The notes below the pieces were generated by a model. That model was not told the origin of the DNA. It saw nothing but the letters and a program-made list of their open reading frames with translations, and did no database searches. 64,000 nucleotides of DNA from JANNPJ01 sp965200525 (GTDB lineage Bacteria; Actinomycetota; Actinomycetes; Actinomycetales; Kineosporiaceae): contig OZ241368.1 in NCBI GenBank assembly GCA_965200525.1, positions 2,790,001 through 2,854,000 on the forward strand, given 5' to 3'. The first letter of the stretch is position 1, and each line of letters opens with the position of its first letter. Below are positions 63,327 through 64,000 of this stretch, one piece after another. The translations under genes were made by a program, and so were the position numbers.

Positions 63327-64000
63327 TTACTGCCGGCTGGCGGCGTCGCGGCCGGTCAGCACGGCGCTGAGGACGATGCCGGCGGCGGGCAGGGCCATCC
63401 CGAACACGGCCAGGGGCAGGGCGAGCCCGGCCCCGGCCAGCCCGGCGATCGCCAGTGTGGCCGCGGCCGCCACCAGCACGGTCACCAGGTCACCGCGCCG
63501 GGCTGTGGTCTCCAGGGGAGCGTGCAGGGCCCAGACCAGGAGCAGGAACACCGCCACCGGGACGGCGACGGCCAGGGCCACCAGGCCGTCGGGAGCCTCG
63601 ATGTGGTGGCTCGTCGCCTCGGCCGCCACCTCCAGGCCGGCCCCGAGCGCGGCCAGCGAGGCGAAGATCCCGTAGTGGCCGTAGCCCCACCAGAAGGACA
63701 GGTCCCGCCGTCGCTCGAGGCCCTCGCCGGCCTCCTTGAGGTAATACATCCACCAGAGCGAGAACAGCAGCAGCAGGCCACCGGCGAAGGTCAGGACGAC
63801 GTCGGTGTCCCAGCCGCCCTCGACCACGCTGGCCTGGACCGCGACGGCGGCGGCGGTGACGCACTCGCCGAGCACGATGATGGTGAACAGGCCGTACCGC
63901 TCGGCGATGTGGTGCGGGTGCCAGTTCAGCCCGAGCCCGCGCTCGGCCCACAGCGGCACGGCCAGCTCGCACGCGGCCAACACCACGAAGGACGCCGTGG
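63327..64000 (-). CDS. Low temperature requirement protein A (LtrA) family, partial
   Basis: C-terminal 224 or so residues; the frame runs off the right edge. Family signature 'HIAERYGLFTIIVLGECVTA' is clear, followed by 'FSLWWMYYLKEAGEGLERRR', 'YGHYGIFASLAALGAGLEV' and several hydrophobic helices. LtrA proteins are multi-pass membrane proteins of unknown biochemical function, named from a Listeria cold-growth locus. The stop is at 63327. Confidence 0.85.
   Translation of the reverse strand, partial: TASFVVLAACELAVPLWAERGLGLNWHPHHIAERYGLFTIIVLGECVTAAAVAVQASVVEGGWDTDVVLTFAGGLLLLFSLWWMYYLKEAGEGLERRRDLSFWWGYGHYGIFASLAALGAGLEVAAEATSHHIEAPDGLVALAVAVPVAVFLLLVWALHAPLETTARRGDLVTVLVAAAATLAIAGLAGAGLALPLAVFGMALPAAGIVLSAVLTGRDAASRQ

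Overview
The window is a high-GC chromosome segment of an actinobacterium (Actinomycetota). The evidence is strong G/C bias at third codon positions, many GTG/TTG starts, 4-nt stop/start overlaps (GTGA/ATGA), leaderless genes placed 7 nt after a TANNNT -10 box, and a typical actinomycete integrative and conjugative element (AICE). Genus cannot be fixed from the sequence; a soil saprophyte is suggested by the beta-1,3-glucanase locus.

Layout. 1-8450: chromosomal housekeeping. It holds a partial amylosucrase, a YjbQ-family gene, cysK and cysE (cysteine synthesis), a membrane EEP-domain protein, a small CxxC protein, a membrane PAS-GGDEF-EAL protein, an ABM monooxygenase-like gene, a PH-like membrane protein and tRNA-Ser(TGA).

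8478-29217: an AICE integrated in the 3' part of tRNA-Ser, bounded by a 63-bp perfect direct repeat. Its core operon runs leftward from about 16.5 kb: small transfer-associated genes, an FtsK/TraB-type translocase, a RepSA-like HUH initiator, a MerR-type excisionase and a tyrosine integrase, most with 4-nt overlaps. Two HTH regulators read rightward; the second overlaps a gene for an HExxxH (HELLGH) metalloprotease-like protein, reminiscent of repressor/anti-repressor pairs. The cargo (about 21.0-24.7 kb, AT-richer) looks like a defence island: an orphan PD-(D/E)XK protein facing a three-gene operon of nucleotidyltransferase, PPP-type phosphatase and DpnII/MboI-like nuclease. Downstream (25.3-28.7 kb) is a striking array of single-gene units (HEPN protein, HNH protein, 93-aa protein) separated by copies of a tRNA-Ala(TGC) 3' end and by paired direct repeats that look like integrase arm sites.

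29.3-35.5 kb: GNAT acetyltransferase, small membrane protein, Ltp-domain protein, threonine aldolase-like enzyme, an MDR oxidoreductase with its divergent MarR regulator, then a decayed zone with a 9-bp minisatellite, an alcohol dehydrogenase pseudogene and an MmyB-type regulator pseudogene.

35.6-43 kb: a beta-1,3-glucan utilisation locus with secreted GH16, GH55-like and GH64 enzymes, all carrying ricin-type CBM13 modules, and a LacI regulator.

43-54.5 kb: a peptidoglycan-binding protein, two further GGDEF-EAL proteins, a type III PLP decarboxylase coupled to an MFS transporter, a second MFS transporter, and a divergent HxlR-peroxiredoxin fusion. 55-60.7 kb: a FAD amino-acid oxidase-like enzyme, MarR regulator, VC0807-like membrane protein, a 30-aa membrane miniprotein, a 2-oxoadipate dioxygenase/decarboxylase (HglS type) and an ALDH7-type aldehyde dehydrogenase, together a plausible lysine (pipecolate/aminoadipate) catabolic cluster. 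60.7-64 kb: glucose-6-phosphate dehydrogenase, a membrane protein and a partial LtrA-family gene.
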